From Deltaproteobacteria bacterium (GTDB lineage Bacteria > Desulfobacterota > UBA8473), in NCBI GenBank assembly GCA_030623035.1, contig JAUXFK010000011.1:1-22551 (forward strand): 22,551 bases of DNA. Direction: 5' to 3'. Every line of letters starts with the position of its first letter. Position 1 is the first letter of the stretch. The notes beneath the pieces are model-generated. The model was given only the letters and a program-made list of their open reading frames with translations, was not told the origin of the DNA and did no database searches. Below, one piece after another: positions 14,559 to 22,551 of this stretch. Made by a program: the position numbers and the translations under genes.

Positions 14559-16241
14559 GTGAAAAGGACAGGTGCGCAAATATTACTGGAAAGCCTTAGA
14601 TTGGAAGGTGTAGATACTGTATTTGGTTTTCCTGGGGGGATGGTAATTGACATATATAACGAGTTACCAAACTTTCCGATAAGGCATATACTGGTTAGAC
14701 ATGAACAGGCGGCTGTACATGCTGCAGATGGTTATGCCCGTTCCTCTGGAAGGGTTGGAGTCTGTCTGGTAACCTCAGGACCCGGGGCTACGAATACAGT
14801 TACAGGTATTGCTACAGCCTATATGGACTCCATCCCATTGGTTGTCTTTACCGGGCAGGTACCAACACGGCTGATCGGCAATGATGCCTTCCAGGAGGCG
14901 GATATCATCGGGATCACCAGGCCATGTACGAAACACAGCTATCTGGTTAAAGATATAAAGGATTTGGCCAGGACCGTTAAAGAGGCGTTTTATATTGCTC
15001 AAAAAGGAAGACCCGGCCCTGTCCTGGTGGATTTACCCAAAGATGTTATCGCCGGTTCAACAGAGTTTAATTATCCTGAAAGTGTCCATATAAAGAGCTA
15101 CAATCCTACTTATAAAGGGCATCGTGGTCAGATTCAAAAGGCATTCAAATTGATATTAAAGGCCAATAAACCCTTAATTTATGCAGGCGGAGGGGTAATT
15201 TCTTCTGGGGCATCCGAGGAACTCATTGCGTTAGCTAAAACCCTCTCTATCCCTGTTACGAATACACTGATGGGGTTGGGCGGTTTTCCTGGGGACCATG
15301 AGCTTTCATTGGGCATGCTGGGCATGCACGGAACCTATAGGGCGAATATGGCGGTTACGAACTGTGATCTCCTGATAGCAGTTGGTGCCCGTTTTGACGA
15401 TCGGGTGACAGGTAAAGTAGATGATTTTGCTTCTAGTGCAAAGATAGTCCATATCGATATTGATCCGACATCCGTCAGTAAAAGTATTCGGGTGGATATC
15501 CCCATAGTAGGAGACGTAAAGGATGTTCTGAGGGAACTCAATAAATTGGCCAAGGAGGAAAAGGGAGATTGGAGAGGCCTCCGCAAAGAATGGCTGGATC
15601 AGATATTCCAGTGGAAGAGCACTTATCCCCTGGCATATAAACAGAAGGACATTATAAAACCACAGTATGTGGTGGAGAAGATATATGAGATCACCAGAGG
15701 GGATGCCATAATTTCTACTGAAGTCGGACAAAATCAGATGTGGACCGCTCAGTACTACCATTTTACCAGACCTCGAACCCTACTAACCTCTGGTGGATTG
15801 GGGACAATGGGGTATGGGTTTCCCGCAGCAATAGGAGCCCAGATTGCATTTCCCAAAAAGACAGTTATAGACATCGCCGGTGACGGAAGCATACAGATGA
15901 ACATTCAAGAATTGGCAACTGTGGCTCAATACAACCTGCCTGTAAAAATAGTTATTTTAAACAATGGATATCTGGGGATGGTTCGTCAATGGCAGGGGTT
16001 GTTTTACAATAAGTGTTATTCTCAAACCTCTTTAGATGCCTCTCCTGATTTTATAAAACTGGCAGAGGCTTATGGAGTAGTCGGTTTGAGGGCGACAAAA
16101 CCGGAGGAAGTTGTTCCAACAATCGAAAAGGCCCTGTCGATTTCTAAAGCCGTTATTATGGAATTTATAGTAGAAAAGGAAGAGGATGTATATCCCATGG
16201 TTCCGGCAGGCGCTCCGCTCAGGGAAATGTTGTTGGCATGA
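14559..16241 (+). CDS. ilvB: Acetolactate synthase, large catalytic subunit
   Basis: Thiamine-diphosphate enzyme that condenses pyruvate with pyruvate or 2-ketobutyrate, the first common step to valine, leucine and isoleucine. 560 residues, the usual length. Visible features: GVDTVFGFPGG near the N-terminus, the catalytic Glu49 in VRHEQAAVHAADGYAR, VTSGPGATNTVTGIATA, the FAD-domain region with GVISSGASEEL and GARFDDRVTGK, and the ThDP/Mg motif from GDGSIQMN (about residue 440) to NNGYLGMVRQWQ. The NNGYLGMVRQWQ segment and the following ilvN mark it as the biosynthetic enzyme, not a catabolic one. The start is GTG at 14559 behind AGAGAGGA. Confidence 0.96.
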   Translation: MKRTGAQILLESLRLEGVDTVFGFPGGMVIDIYNELPNFPIRHILVRHEQAAVHAADGYARSSGRVGVCLVTSGPGATNTVTGIATAYMDSIPLVVFTGQVPTRLIGNDAFQEADIIGITRPCTKHSYLVKDIKDLARTVKEAFYIAQKGRPGPVLVDLPKDVIAGSTEFNYPESVHIKSYNPTYKGHRGQIQKAFKLILKANKPLIYAGGGVISSGASEELIALAKTLSIPVTNTLMGLGGFPGDHELSLGMLGMHGTYRANMAVTNCDLLIAVGARFDDRVTGKVDDFASSAKIVHIDIDPTSVSKSIRVDIPIVGDVKDVLRELNKLAKEEKGDWRGLRKEWLDQIFQWKSTYPLAYKQKDIIKPQYVVEKIYEITRGDAIISTEVGQNQMWTAQYYHFTRPRTLLTSGGLGTMGYGFPAAIGAQIAFPKKTVIDIAGDGSIQMNIQELATVAQYNLPVKIVILNNGYLGMVRQWQGLFYNKCYSQTSLDASPDFIKLAEAYGVVGLRATKPEEVVPTIEKALSISKAVIMEFIVEKEEDVYPMVPAGAPLREMLLA

Positions 16242-16262
16242 CCATATTAGGAGAGATTAAAG

Positions 16263-16748
16263 ATGCGACATACGATATCAGCCCTCGTTTTGAATCAACC
16301 TGGTGTTCTGGCAAGGGTAGCAGGCCTTTTCAGCGGAAGAGGGTTTAATATAGAGAGCCTCTGCGTTGCAGAGACCCTTGACCCGTCTATTTCAAGGATG
16401 ACAATAGTAACCAGGGGAGATGATCAGGTGATCGAACAGGTCACAAAGCAATTAAATAAACTTATCGATGTCATCAAAGTTGTTGATTTTTTTAATAATG
16501 ACCATGTTGACAGGGAGATGATGCTCGTTAAGGTTAAAGCTGAAATGTCTTTTCGGGCTGAAATCCTGAGGATTACAGATATCTTTAGAGGGAAAATCGT
16601 GGATGTTACTCCCAACTCTTACACTATAGAAGTCTCAGGGGATGAGGATAAGATTCGAGCATTTATGGACCTTATAAAACCTATGGGGATAAAAGAGGTT
16701 GTCCGGACGGGTAAGGTAGCGATATCAAGGGGTAGTAAGGCGATTTAG
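16263..16748 (+). CDS. ilvN: Acetolactate synthase, small regulatory subunit
   Basis: 161 residues: an N-terminal ACT domain (about 3-78) with NQPGVLARVAGLFSGRGFNI, the valine-binding and subunit-contact region, and a C-terminal domain (about 80-161) with FRGKIVDVTPNSYTIEVSG. It activates IlvB and gives valine feedback inhibition. The ATG at 16263 comes 21 bases after the ilvB stop, with AGGAGAG upstream. Size matches the short single-ACT IlvN/IlvH type. Confidence 0.95.
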   Translation: MRHTISALVLNQPGVLARVAGLFSGRGFNIESLCVAETLDPSISRMTIVTRGDDQVIEQVTKQLNKLIDVIKVVDFFNNDHVDREMMLVKVKAEMSFRAEILRITDIFRGKIVDVTPNSYTIEVSGDEDKIRAFMDLIKPMGIKEVVRTGKVAISRGSKAI

Positions 16749-16818
16749 CTGTCAAAGGGACGTAGAAATGAATTAGGGGCCTTTCCGGATGGAAACTACT
16801 TATAAACAAGGAGGAAGA

Positions 16819-17817
16819 ATGGCGGTTATATACTACGAAAAGGATGCAAATCTGGAGACGTTAAGGGGAAAGAAGATAGCGATTATTGGATATGGTAGCC
16901 AGGGACATGCCCAGGCACAGAACTTAAGGGACAGTGGTCTTGAGGTAATAGTCGCTGAGCTCAAAGGAACGCCGAACTACGAAAAGGCCATTGAAGATGG
17001 GTTTACACCCACCGATGCCTCTGACGCATCGGCTCAGGCTGATGTAATTCAAATCCTGGCTCAGGATGATTTGCAGGCGAAACTATACGAAAAAGAAGTA
17101 AAGCTGAACCTGAAAAAAGGGAAGGCATTGGTGTTTTCCCATGGATTTAATATACATTTTGGACAAATTATCCCATCTGAAACAATTGATGTCATTATGA
17201 TCGCTCCTAAAGGGCCAGGTCATTTGGTCAGAAGAGAGTATAAAGAAGGTGCCGGTGTTCCAGCGTTGGTAGCAGTTCATCAGGATTATACAGGGAAGGC
17301 AAAAGATACTGCTTTGGCTTATGCAAAAGGAATAGGGGCAACAAGAGCAGGAGTCATAGAAACAACATTTAAAGAAGAGACCGAAACAGATCTGTTTGGT
17401 GAACAGACTGTTCTTTGTGGAGGTGTTTCTGAGTTAGTCAGGGCCGGATTCGATACCCTTATCGATGCAGGCTATCAACCAGAGATCGCCTATTTTGAAT
17501 GTCTTCATGAGTTGAAGCTCATTGTAGATCTGTTTTATGAAGGTGGAATCGATTATATGAGATATTCAGTGAGCGACACGGCTGAGTATGGAGACCTGGT
17601 GGTTGGAAGGAGGATAATTAATCAGGAGACAAGAAAAGAGATGAAAAGGGTGTTGGAAGAGATACAAAGTGGTAAGTTTGCCAGGGAGTGGATACTGGAA
17701 AACCAGGCAAATAGACCCGTTTACAATGCCTTAAGGAAACGGGACAGTGAGCATCTCATTGAAACGGTTGGGAAGAAACTCCGCAGTATGATGGGTTGGA
17801 TTAAAAAGAAGGATTAA
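16819..17817 (+). CDS. ilvC: Ketol-acid reductoisomerase, class I
   Basis: Isomerises and reduces acetolactate or acetohydroxybutyrate to the dihydroxy acid, using Mg2+ and a nicotinamide cofactor. 332 residues, class I length. The nucleotide-binding motif is GYGSQGHAQAQNLRDSG (24-40), and the metal ligands Asp191 and Glu195 lie in ETDLFGEQTVLCGG. The knotted C-terminal domain shows CLHELKLIVDLFYEGG and YSVSDTAEYGD. The beta2-alphaB cofactor loop reads VAELKGTPNYEKA (45-57), with Glu47 where NADPH enzymes usually carry Arg and Ser residues that hold the 2'-phosphate. The ATG at 16819 is chosen because it follows AAGGAGGAAGA and gives the standard MAVIYYEKDA start; an ATG at 16789 would add ten residues. 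Confidence 0.95.
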   Translation: MAVIYYEKDANLETLRGKKIAIIGYGSQGHAQAQNLRDSGLEVIVAELKGTPNYEKAIEDGFTPTDASDASAQADVIQILAQDDLQAKLYEKEVKLNLKKGKALVFSHGFNIHFGQIIPSETIDVIMIAPKGPGHLVRREYKEGAGVPALVAVHQDYTGKAKDTALAYAKGIGATRAGVIETTFKEETETDLFGEQTVLCGGVSELVRAGFDTLIDAGYQPEIAYFECLHELKLIVDLFYEGGIDYMRYSVSDTAEYGDLVVGRRIINQETRKEMKRVLEEIQSGKFAREWILENQANRPVYNALRKRDSEHLIETVGKKLRSMMGWIKKKD

Positions 17818-17819
17818 TC

Positions 17820-18464
17820 TTGCGATATATAGAATTTCCTATTGTCAAAGAGGGGTTTCTGTTTATCATTCCTTTCCTCTTGCTTACCGTAATTCTTGCT
17901 TTCTTTGTGCCGGTTTACTTCACTTTCTTTTTCGCTTTAATCAACTTATTTCTGATTTTTTTCTTTAGAAATCCAAAAAGGGTGATACCTGATCATGAAA
18001 GGGCAGTAGTTGCGCCGGCAGATGGTAGGGTTATTCATGCGGGCAGGTGGACAGAAGACCAGTTTTTAAAAAGAAGCGTATTTAAGATAAGCATATTTAT
18101 GTCTGTTTTTAATGTACATGTTAACAGGATTCCAGTATCTGGTACGATAATAGATATAATTTATAAGAAAGGAAGGTTTTTTTCGGCAAATTTTAACAAG
18201 GCATCTCAACTAAACGAGAGAAATATTTTGTTGTTAGAGACAAAAGATCAAAAAGAAATCCTCTTTATTCAAATTGCCGGATTTATTGCCAGAAGGATTG
18301 TATGTTGGATTAAGAAGGGGGACAGCGTATTAAAGGGACAGAGATTCGGCTTGATATGCTTTGGGTCTCGCGTAGATATTTTCTTACCCTTAGAGACCAG
18401 GATTAAGGTTAAGGTTGGCCAGAGGGTAAAGGGTGGAGAAACGATAATGGGGTATTTGGAATGA
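17820..18464 (+). CDS. psd: Phosphatidylserine decarboxylase proenzyme, short type
   Basis: Pyruvoyl enzyme that decarboxylates phosphatidylserine to phosphatidylethanolamine. 214 residues, the short (PSD-A) type. Two hydrophobic segments at about 13-50 anchor it in the inner membrane. FFRNPKR, the VVAPADGRVIHAG strand, the histidine-bearing FNVHVNRIPVSG and the self-cleavage site CFGSRVDIF are present. Cleavage between Gly182 and Ser183 would turn Ser183 into the pyruvoyl group. The start is TTG at 17820, two bases after the ilvC stop, with GAAGGA seven bases upstream. The stop overlaps pssA by four bases. Confidence 0.93.
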   Translation: MRYIEFPIVKEGFLFIIPFLLLTVILAFFVPVYFTFFFALINLFLIFFFRNPKRVIPDHERAVVAPADGRVIHAGRWTEDQFLKRSVFKISIFMSVFNVHVNRIPVSGTIIDIIYKKGRFFSANFNKASQLNERNILLLETKDQKEILFIQIAGFIARRIVCWIKKGDSVLKGQRFGLICFGSRVDIFLPLETRIKVKVGQRVKGGETIMGYLE

Positions 18465-19225
18465 AAAAGAGAAGGATAATAGGCAAAAAAGATAGTATGA
18501 AAAAAGGGGTTTATGTATTGCCGAACCTTTTTACCACGTTAAGTTTACTCTCCGGATTTTTTGCGATTATATCTGTATTGGACGGCAAGTTTCAATATGC
18601 AGCTTCTGCAATAATGATATCATTCCTTTTCGATGGGCTGGACGGCAGTATTGCTCGGCTTACGAAAAGTACAAGCAGGTTTGGTATTGAATATGACTCT
18701 CTTTCTGACCTGGTTGCTTTTGGAGTAGCGCCGAGTTTGCTGGTATTTACATGGGCATTGCAACCATTTGGAAGGTTCGGCTGGTTGGCTGCCTTTCTTT
18801 ACGTTGCATGTGGGGCACTTCGGCTGGCCAGATTCAATGTACAGGTAAATATAGTTAAAAGTGAAAAGTTTAACGGCCTTCCCATACCAGCAGCGGCAAG
18901 CCTTATCGCATCTACTGTACTGCTGTTCTATTACATTGGATATAATGAATCTGCGAAGTACGTAACTATTTTGGTGATGATTTATCTCCTCTCCTTTTTG
19001 ATGGTGAGTAATATTAAGTACACAAGTTTTAAAAAACTCGGTTTACTTAAAAGAAAGCCTTTTAGCTTTTTGGTAACCCTTGTACTTATAATTATGGTTA
19101 TTGTAGCCAGGCCGCAGGTTATGTTGTTTACCCTTTTCCTGACTTATGTTCTCTCCGGCCCCTTTTTTTTAATACCTTTTGAAAGGAGAAAGAAGGTTGG
19201 GGAGTTAAATGAAAAAGAGACTTAG
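18461..19225 (+). CDS. pssA: CDP-diacylglycerol-serine O-phosphatidyltransferase
   Basis: Makes phosphatidylserine from CDP-diacylglycerol and serine, the substrate for the decarboxylase encoded just upstream. 254 residues, polytopic. The CDP-alcohol phosphotransferase signature DG-x2-AR-x8-G-x3-D-x3-D is complete in DGSIARLTKSTSRFGIEYD followed by SLSD. The VAFGVAPSLL segment after it is typical of PssA type II. The start ATG at 18461 overlaps the psd stop by four bases; a second in-frame ATG at 18497 (MKKGVYVLPN) is a possible alternative start, since many homologs begin near the LPN motif. Confidence 0.93.
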   Translation: MKKRRIIGKKDSMKKGVYVLPNLFTTLSLLSGFFAIISVLDGKFQYAASAIMISFLFDGLDGSIARLTKSTSRFGIEYDSLSDLVAFGVAPSLLVFTWALQPFGRFGWLAAFLYVACGALRLARFNVQVNIVKSEKFNGLPIPAAASLIASTVLLFYYIGYNESAKYVTILVMIYLLSFLMVSNIKYTSFKKLGLLKRKPFSFLVTLVLIIMVIVARPQVMLFTLFLTYVLSGPFFLIPFERRKKVGELNEKET

Positions 19226-19257
19226 AGGTTCAGTTTATAGATAGATAGGAAAGAGAA

Positions 19258-20784
19258 ATGACAGATATTATTGAGATCTTCGATACAACTTTAAGAGACG
19301 GTGAGCAATCACCTGGTTTCAGCATGAATGTAGGTGAAAAGATAAGACTTGCAAAACAATTGGAGAAGCTGAATGTTGATATTATTGAAGCGGGTTTTCC
19401 AATAAGCTCTAAAGGAGATTTTGAGTCAGTAAAGGAGATTGCCAGGAAGTTTAGAAAAGCAAAGATTGCTGCTTTAGCACGAACGGATATCCGGGATATA
19501 GACCGTGCATGGGAAGCACTGAAGTCTGCAGAGAACCCCATTATCCATATTGTTATTGCAACTTCTGATTTACACCTGAAATACAAGTTAATGAAGAGCA
19601 GAGGAGAGGTCTTGGATGCAGCGGTTAAAGCGGTAAAGCATGCCAAAGCATATACTCCCTTTGTAGAATTCTCTGCTGAGGATGCAACCCGTAGTAATGT
19701 TGACTATCTTTGTAAAGTATTTCAGGCAGTAATAGATGCGGGGGCAACAATCATAAATATACCCGATACGGTCGGCTATTCTATGCCTGATGAATTTGGC
19801 TCATTAATAAAGAATATCAGAGAAGGGGTAAAGAATATTGATAAGTCTGTCATAAGCGTACATTGCCATAATGATCTTGGTTTGGCTGTGGCAAATACTC
19901 TGGCTGCCATAAAAAATGGAGCGAGGAGAGTTGAGTGCACTGTAAATGGTATCGGTGAGCGGGCGGGGAATGCATCTTTAGAAGAGATTGTAATGGCTCT
20001 TCGGACAAGGAGGGACTTTCATAGATGTGATACAAATATTCATACTGAGCACATATACAATACAAGCAGGTTGCTTACCCATATAACCGGTATAGGTGTA
20101 CAACCCAATAAAGCCATTGTCGGGAATAACGCCTTTGCCCATGAGGCTGGGATTCATCAAGATGGCGTCTTAAAGGAAAGGACAACCTATGAGATAATGA
20201 CTCCACAATCCATAGGGGTTTTTCAGAGCACATTGGTTCTTGGTAAACATTCCGGCAGGCATGCATTCCGTGAAAGATTGAGAGAAATAGGATATGAACT
20301 GTCGGAAGAAAACATTAATATCGCATTTAAACGTTTTAAAGAGTTGGCTGATAAAAAGAAGGAAGTCTTTGATGAGGATATCGAGGCTATAATTATAGAT
20401 GAAATTTTAAGGATACCAGATACGTATAGATTGGTGTATCTGAATGTTATTAGCGGTAGCGTTACTGTGCCTGTGGCTACTGTACAGATTGAGATTGAAG
20501 GAGAGGTTATCCAAGAGGCGGGCTTTGGGTCAGGCCCAATAGATGCTGTTTTTAAAACCATCTCAAAGATTGCAAAGACAGATTGCAAATTGATTCGGTA
20601 CGCTGTAAATTCGATTACCGGTGGGACTGATGCTCTAGGGGAAGTTACAGTTAGGTTAGAAGAGGGCGGAATTCAGGTAATCGGGCAGGGGGCGGATACC
20701 GATATCATTATGGCCAGTGCCAAAGCATTTGTAAATGCCCTAAATAGGCTTGACTACAGAAAGAAACACCCGATTGTTATATAA
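19258..20784 (+). CDS. leuA: 2-isopropylmalate synthase
   Basis: Condenses acetyl-CoA with 2-ketoisovalerate, committing carbon to leucine. 508 residues: a TIM-barrel catalytic domain (about 1-275) with FDTTLRDGEQSPG (metal ligand Asp14), the metal-binding HCHNDLG (His202 and His204) and NGIGERAGNASLEE. Linker subdomains follow with HEAGIHQDGVLK and GKHSGRHA, then the C-terminal LeuA allosteric domain (about 370-500) with GSGPIDAVFKTI and YAVNSITGGTDALGEV. Citramalate synthase is a relative, but length, the SITGGTDA region and adjacent leuC and leuD support LeuA. The ATG at 19258 follows GGAAAGAGA and lies 32 bases after pssA. Confidence 0.94.
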   Translation: MTDIIEIFDTTLRDGEQSPGFSMNVGEKIRLAKQLEKLNVDIIEAGFPISSKGDFESVKEIARKFRKAKIAALARTDIRDIDRAWEALKSAENPIIHIVIATSDLHLKYKLMKSRGEVLDAAVKAVKHAKAYTPFVEFSAEDATRSNVDYLCKVFQAVIDAGATIINIPDTVGYSMPDEFGSLIKNIREGVKNIDKSVISVHCHNDLGLAVANTLAAIKNGARRVECTVNGIGERAGNASLEEIVMALRTRRDFHRCDTNIHTEHIYNTSRLLTHITGIGVQPNKAIVGNNAFAHEAGIHQDGVLKERTTYEIMTPQSIGVFQSTLVLGKHSGRHAFRERLREIGYELSEENINIAFKRFKELADKKKEVFDEDIEAIIIDEILRIPDTYRLVYLNVISGSVTVPVATVQIEIEGEVIQEAGFGSGPIDAVFKTISKIAKTDCKLIRYAVNSITGGTDALGEVTVRLEEGGIQVIGQGADTDIIMASAKAFVNALNRLDYRKKHPIVI

Positions 20785-20936
20785 AAGGCATTATTTTAGC
20801 CTTATGAAACAGAAAGCACTCGCCAAGCTTTAACGGCAATCAAATTTTACCCCGTGCAGCACTCTCGCCATGGCAGGCCGTGAACCTTAAGGCTTACAGG
20901 ACAAATAAAGAGATTTCCCGAGGTTTAAAAATATTA

Positions 20937-22196
20937 ATGGGACAGACCATAACTGAGAAGATACTCGCTCATCATGCGGGAGTGCGAGAGGTCGAGCCCG
21001 GGCAGATAATAAATGTAAGAGTAGATATAGCCCTGGGTAACGATATTACAGCCCCTATCGCAATCGAAGAGTTTAAAAAGACAGAATCTCAAAGTGTATT
21101 TGACAGAGAAAAGGTAGTCCTTGTCTTAGATCATTTTGTTCCGAATAAGGATATCAGGTCTGCCAATCAAGCAAAGCTAATACAGGAATTTGCTAAAGAG
21201 CAGGATCTTGTCCACTATTATGGGGTGGGCGAGATGGGTATTGAGCATATTCTGCTCCCGGAAAAAGGAATCGTTCTTCCAGGAGATCTCGTGATAGGAG
21301 CCGATAGTCATACATGCACTTATGGTGCACTGGGAGCATTTTCTACGGGTGTGGGAAGTACTGATCTCGCAGCAACAATGATTTCTGGGGAAACCTGGCT
21401 CAGGGTTCCAGAGACAATAAAGTTTGTCTATAAAGGAGAACTAAAGAAGTGGGTGGACAGTAAAGATCTAATCCTCTACACCATAGGAGATATTGGGGTT
21501 GATGGCGCCCTATATAAGGCGATGGAATTTACTGGGGACGTTATTAAACGTCTATCAATGGCCGGAAGGCTGACTATGGCCAATATGGCAATAGAAGCCG
21601 GGGCAAAAAGTGGAATAGTGATTCCAGACAGTATCACAGAAGATTATGTTAAGGATAGAGCAAAAAGAGAGTACAAGTTCTATTCGAGTGATAAAGATGC
21701 AACTTATTTTGATACGAAGGAATATAATGTATCAATGATTGAGCCTCAGGTTGCCTTTCCTCATCTTCCTGAAAATGTAAGGGGGATCAGCGAAGTAGGG
21801 GATGTCTATATCGACCAGGTAGTTATCGGCTCTTGTACAAATGGAAAATTAGAAGATTTGAGGGTAGCAGCTCAAATCTTGAGGGGGAAAAGGGTAGCCC
21901 AATATACGCGTTTAATAGTTATTCCGGCGACGCAGTGGATATATAAGCAGTGTATCAAGGAGGGACTCTTGGATATCTTCATAGATGCTAAGGCCGCTGT
22001 TAGCACCCCAACATGTGGTCCATGCCTTGGCGGTCATATGGGGGTTCTTGCCAAAGGAGAGCGGGCAGTGGCCACAACGAACAGAAACTTTGTAGGGAGA
22101 ATGGGAGACCCCGAAAGCGAGGTTTACCTTACGAATCCAGCAATCGCTGCAGCCTCAGCTGTACTTGGGAGGATTGGAAGTCCGGAAGAACTGTAA
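20937..22196 (+). CDS. leuC: 3-isopropylmalate dehydratase, large subunit
   Basis: With LeuD it isomerises 2-isopropylmalate to 3-isopropylmalate. Iron-sulfur ligands are Cys300 in VIGSCTNG and Cys360/Cys363 in TPTCGPCLGG. GADSHTCTYGALGAFSTGVG is the aconitase-type substrate motif. The ATG at 20937 gives 419 residues, the standard length of the short (archaeal/thermophile-type) LeuC, and the usual start MGQTITEKILAHHAG. The open frame extends to a GTG at 20880, but those 19 residues do not resemble the family. The GAGG at 20920-20923 is 13 bases from the ATG, so the start is probable rather than certain. The roughly 150-base gap after leuA holds only a weak AAGGC/GCCTT hairpin. Confidence 0.93.
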   Translation: MGQTITEKILAHHAGVREVEPGQIINVRVDIALGNDITAPIAIEEFKKTESQSVFDREKVVLVLDHFVPNKDIRSANQAKLIQEFAKEQDLVHYYGVGEMGIEHILLPEKGIVLPGDLVIGADSHTCTYGALGAFSTGVGSTDLAATMISGETWLRVPETIKFVYKGELKKWVDSKDLILYTIGDIGVDGALYKAMEFTGDVIKRLSMAGRLTMANMAIEAGAKSGIVIPDSITEDYVKDRAKREYKFYSSDKDATYFDTKEYNVSMIEPQVAFPHLPENVRGISEVGDVYIDQVVIGSCTNGKLEDLRVAAQILRGKRVAQYTRLIVIPATQWIYKQCIKEGLLDIFIDAKAAVSTPTCGPCLGGHMGVLAKGERAVATTNRNFVGRMGDPESEVYLTNPAIAAASAVLGRIGSPEEL

Positions 22197-22213
22197 TCCA
22201 TCAGGAGATAAGG

Positions 22214-22551
22214 ATGAGATTCAAAGGTAGAGTCATAAGCTTTGGTTCAGACATTGACACAGATGCGATTATCCCTGCTCGTTACTTGAATACAACCGAC
22301 CCTGAGGAACTGGCAAAACACTGTATGGAAGATATTGATCCTTCTTTTGTTCGGAAAGTAAAGAAAGGTGATATAATCTTTGCAGATAAGAACTTCGGTT
22401 GTGGATCATCGAGAGAACATGCCCCGATTGCCATCAAAGCAGCCGGCATATCCTGCGTGGTTGCCAGGAGTTTTGCCAGAATATTTTATCGAAACTCATT
22501 TAATATGGCCCTTCCTATACTGGAATGTCCTGAGGCTGTTGATGCCACCCA
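22214..22551 (+). CDS. leuD: 3-isopropylmalate dehydratase, small subunit, 3' end outside window
   Basis: About 112 codons are present before the window ends. The start MRFKGRVISFGSDIDTDAII, the FGCGSSREHAPIAIKAAG active-site loop and the RSFARIFYRNSFNMALP segment are diagnostic of the LeuD swivel domain. The GSSREHAP loop supplies substrate-binding Ser and Arg residues to the LeuCD active site. The ATG at 22214 follows AGGAGATAAGG and is 17 bases after the leuC stop, as expected for co-translation of a two-subunit enzyme. Confidence 0.95.
   Translation, partial: MRFKGRVISFGSDIDTDAIIPARYLNTTDPEELAKHCMEDIDPSFVRKVKKGDIIFADKNFGCGSSREHAPIAIKAAGISCVVARSFARIFYRNSFNMALPILECPEAVDAT

Noticed and set aside
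15306..15761. 151-codon minus-strand frame inside ilvB
   Set aside because: It lies wholly within well-conserved IlvB sequence and has no recognisable domain.
20785..20936. Terminator or separate promoter between leuA and leuC
   Set aside because: The only hairpin is a 5-bp AAGGC/GCCTT stem without a proper T run, and no paired promoter hexamers are convincing.

Overview
The window looks like an ordinary chromosomal stretch from an AT-rich Gram-negative bacterium, most probably a member of the former Deltaproteobacteria (Desulfobacterota or a relative). The reasons are the gene families and their order: pilMNOPQ followed by aroC, a membrane-fused spermidine-synthase-like protein, and ilvBNC-psd-pssA-leuACD in a single run. 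This taxonomic guess rests on recalled gene order, not on a search. I found no CRISPR array, tRNA, rRNA or defence cassette, and no clear undescribed system. The less ordinary material lies in the left edge and the intergenic regions.

Left edge (1-1507): the 5' end of an IS1-like transposase (minus strand) runs off the window beside a broken HEAT-repeat gene (minus strand). The HEAT gene is rejoined by removing one G from a run of six. A roughly 520-bp non-coding stretch with an inverted GGTTCA-type repeat follows. 1508-3847: a large polytopic membrane protein with a central spermidine-synthase-like methyltransferase fold. 4119-5235: larE (sulfur insertion for the nickel-pincer cofactor) overlapping an ftsB-like division gene.

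5387-10278: pilM-N-O-P-Q, the type IV pilus alignment subcomplex and secretin. The genes overlap or nearly touch, and a good sigma-54-type -24/-12 site lies upstream. aroC (chorismate synthase) follows on the same strand. 11888-12796: a membrane-anchored M23 murein hydrolase, convergent with a minus-strand threonylcarbamoyl-AMP synthase at 12836-13465.

13466-14240 is a small accessory patch. It holds a 147-bp imperfect palindrome whose ends match those of a second palindrome between aroC and the M23 gene, a degenerate Ig-like-domain coding remnant, and a very regular C6/G6 terminator hairpin. A consensus-like sigma-70 promoter right after it probably drives the last operon.

14299-22551: a DUF465 small protein, then ilvB, ilvN, ilvC (valine/isoleucine), psd and pssA (phosphatidylethanolamine synthesis), then leuA, leuC and the start of leuD (leucine). 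The acetolactate synthase and reductoisomerase products feed 2-ketoisovalerate to LeuA. The two lipid genes sit in the middle of the amino-acid operon. The ilvC cofactor loop has an acidic residue that hints at NADH use.
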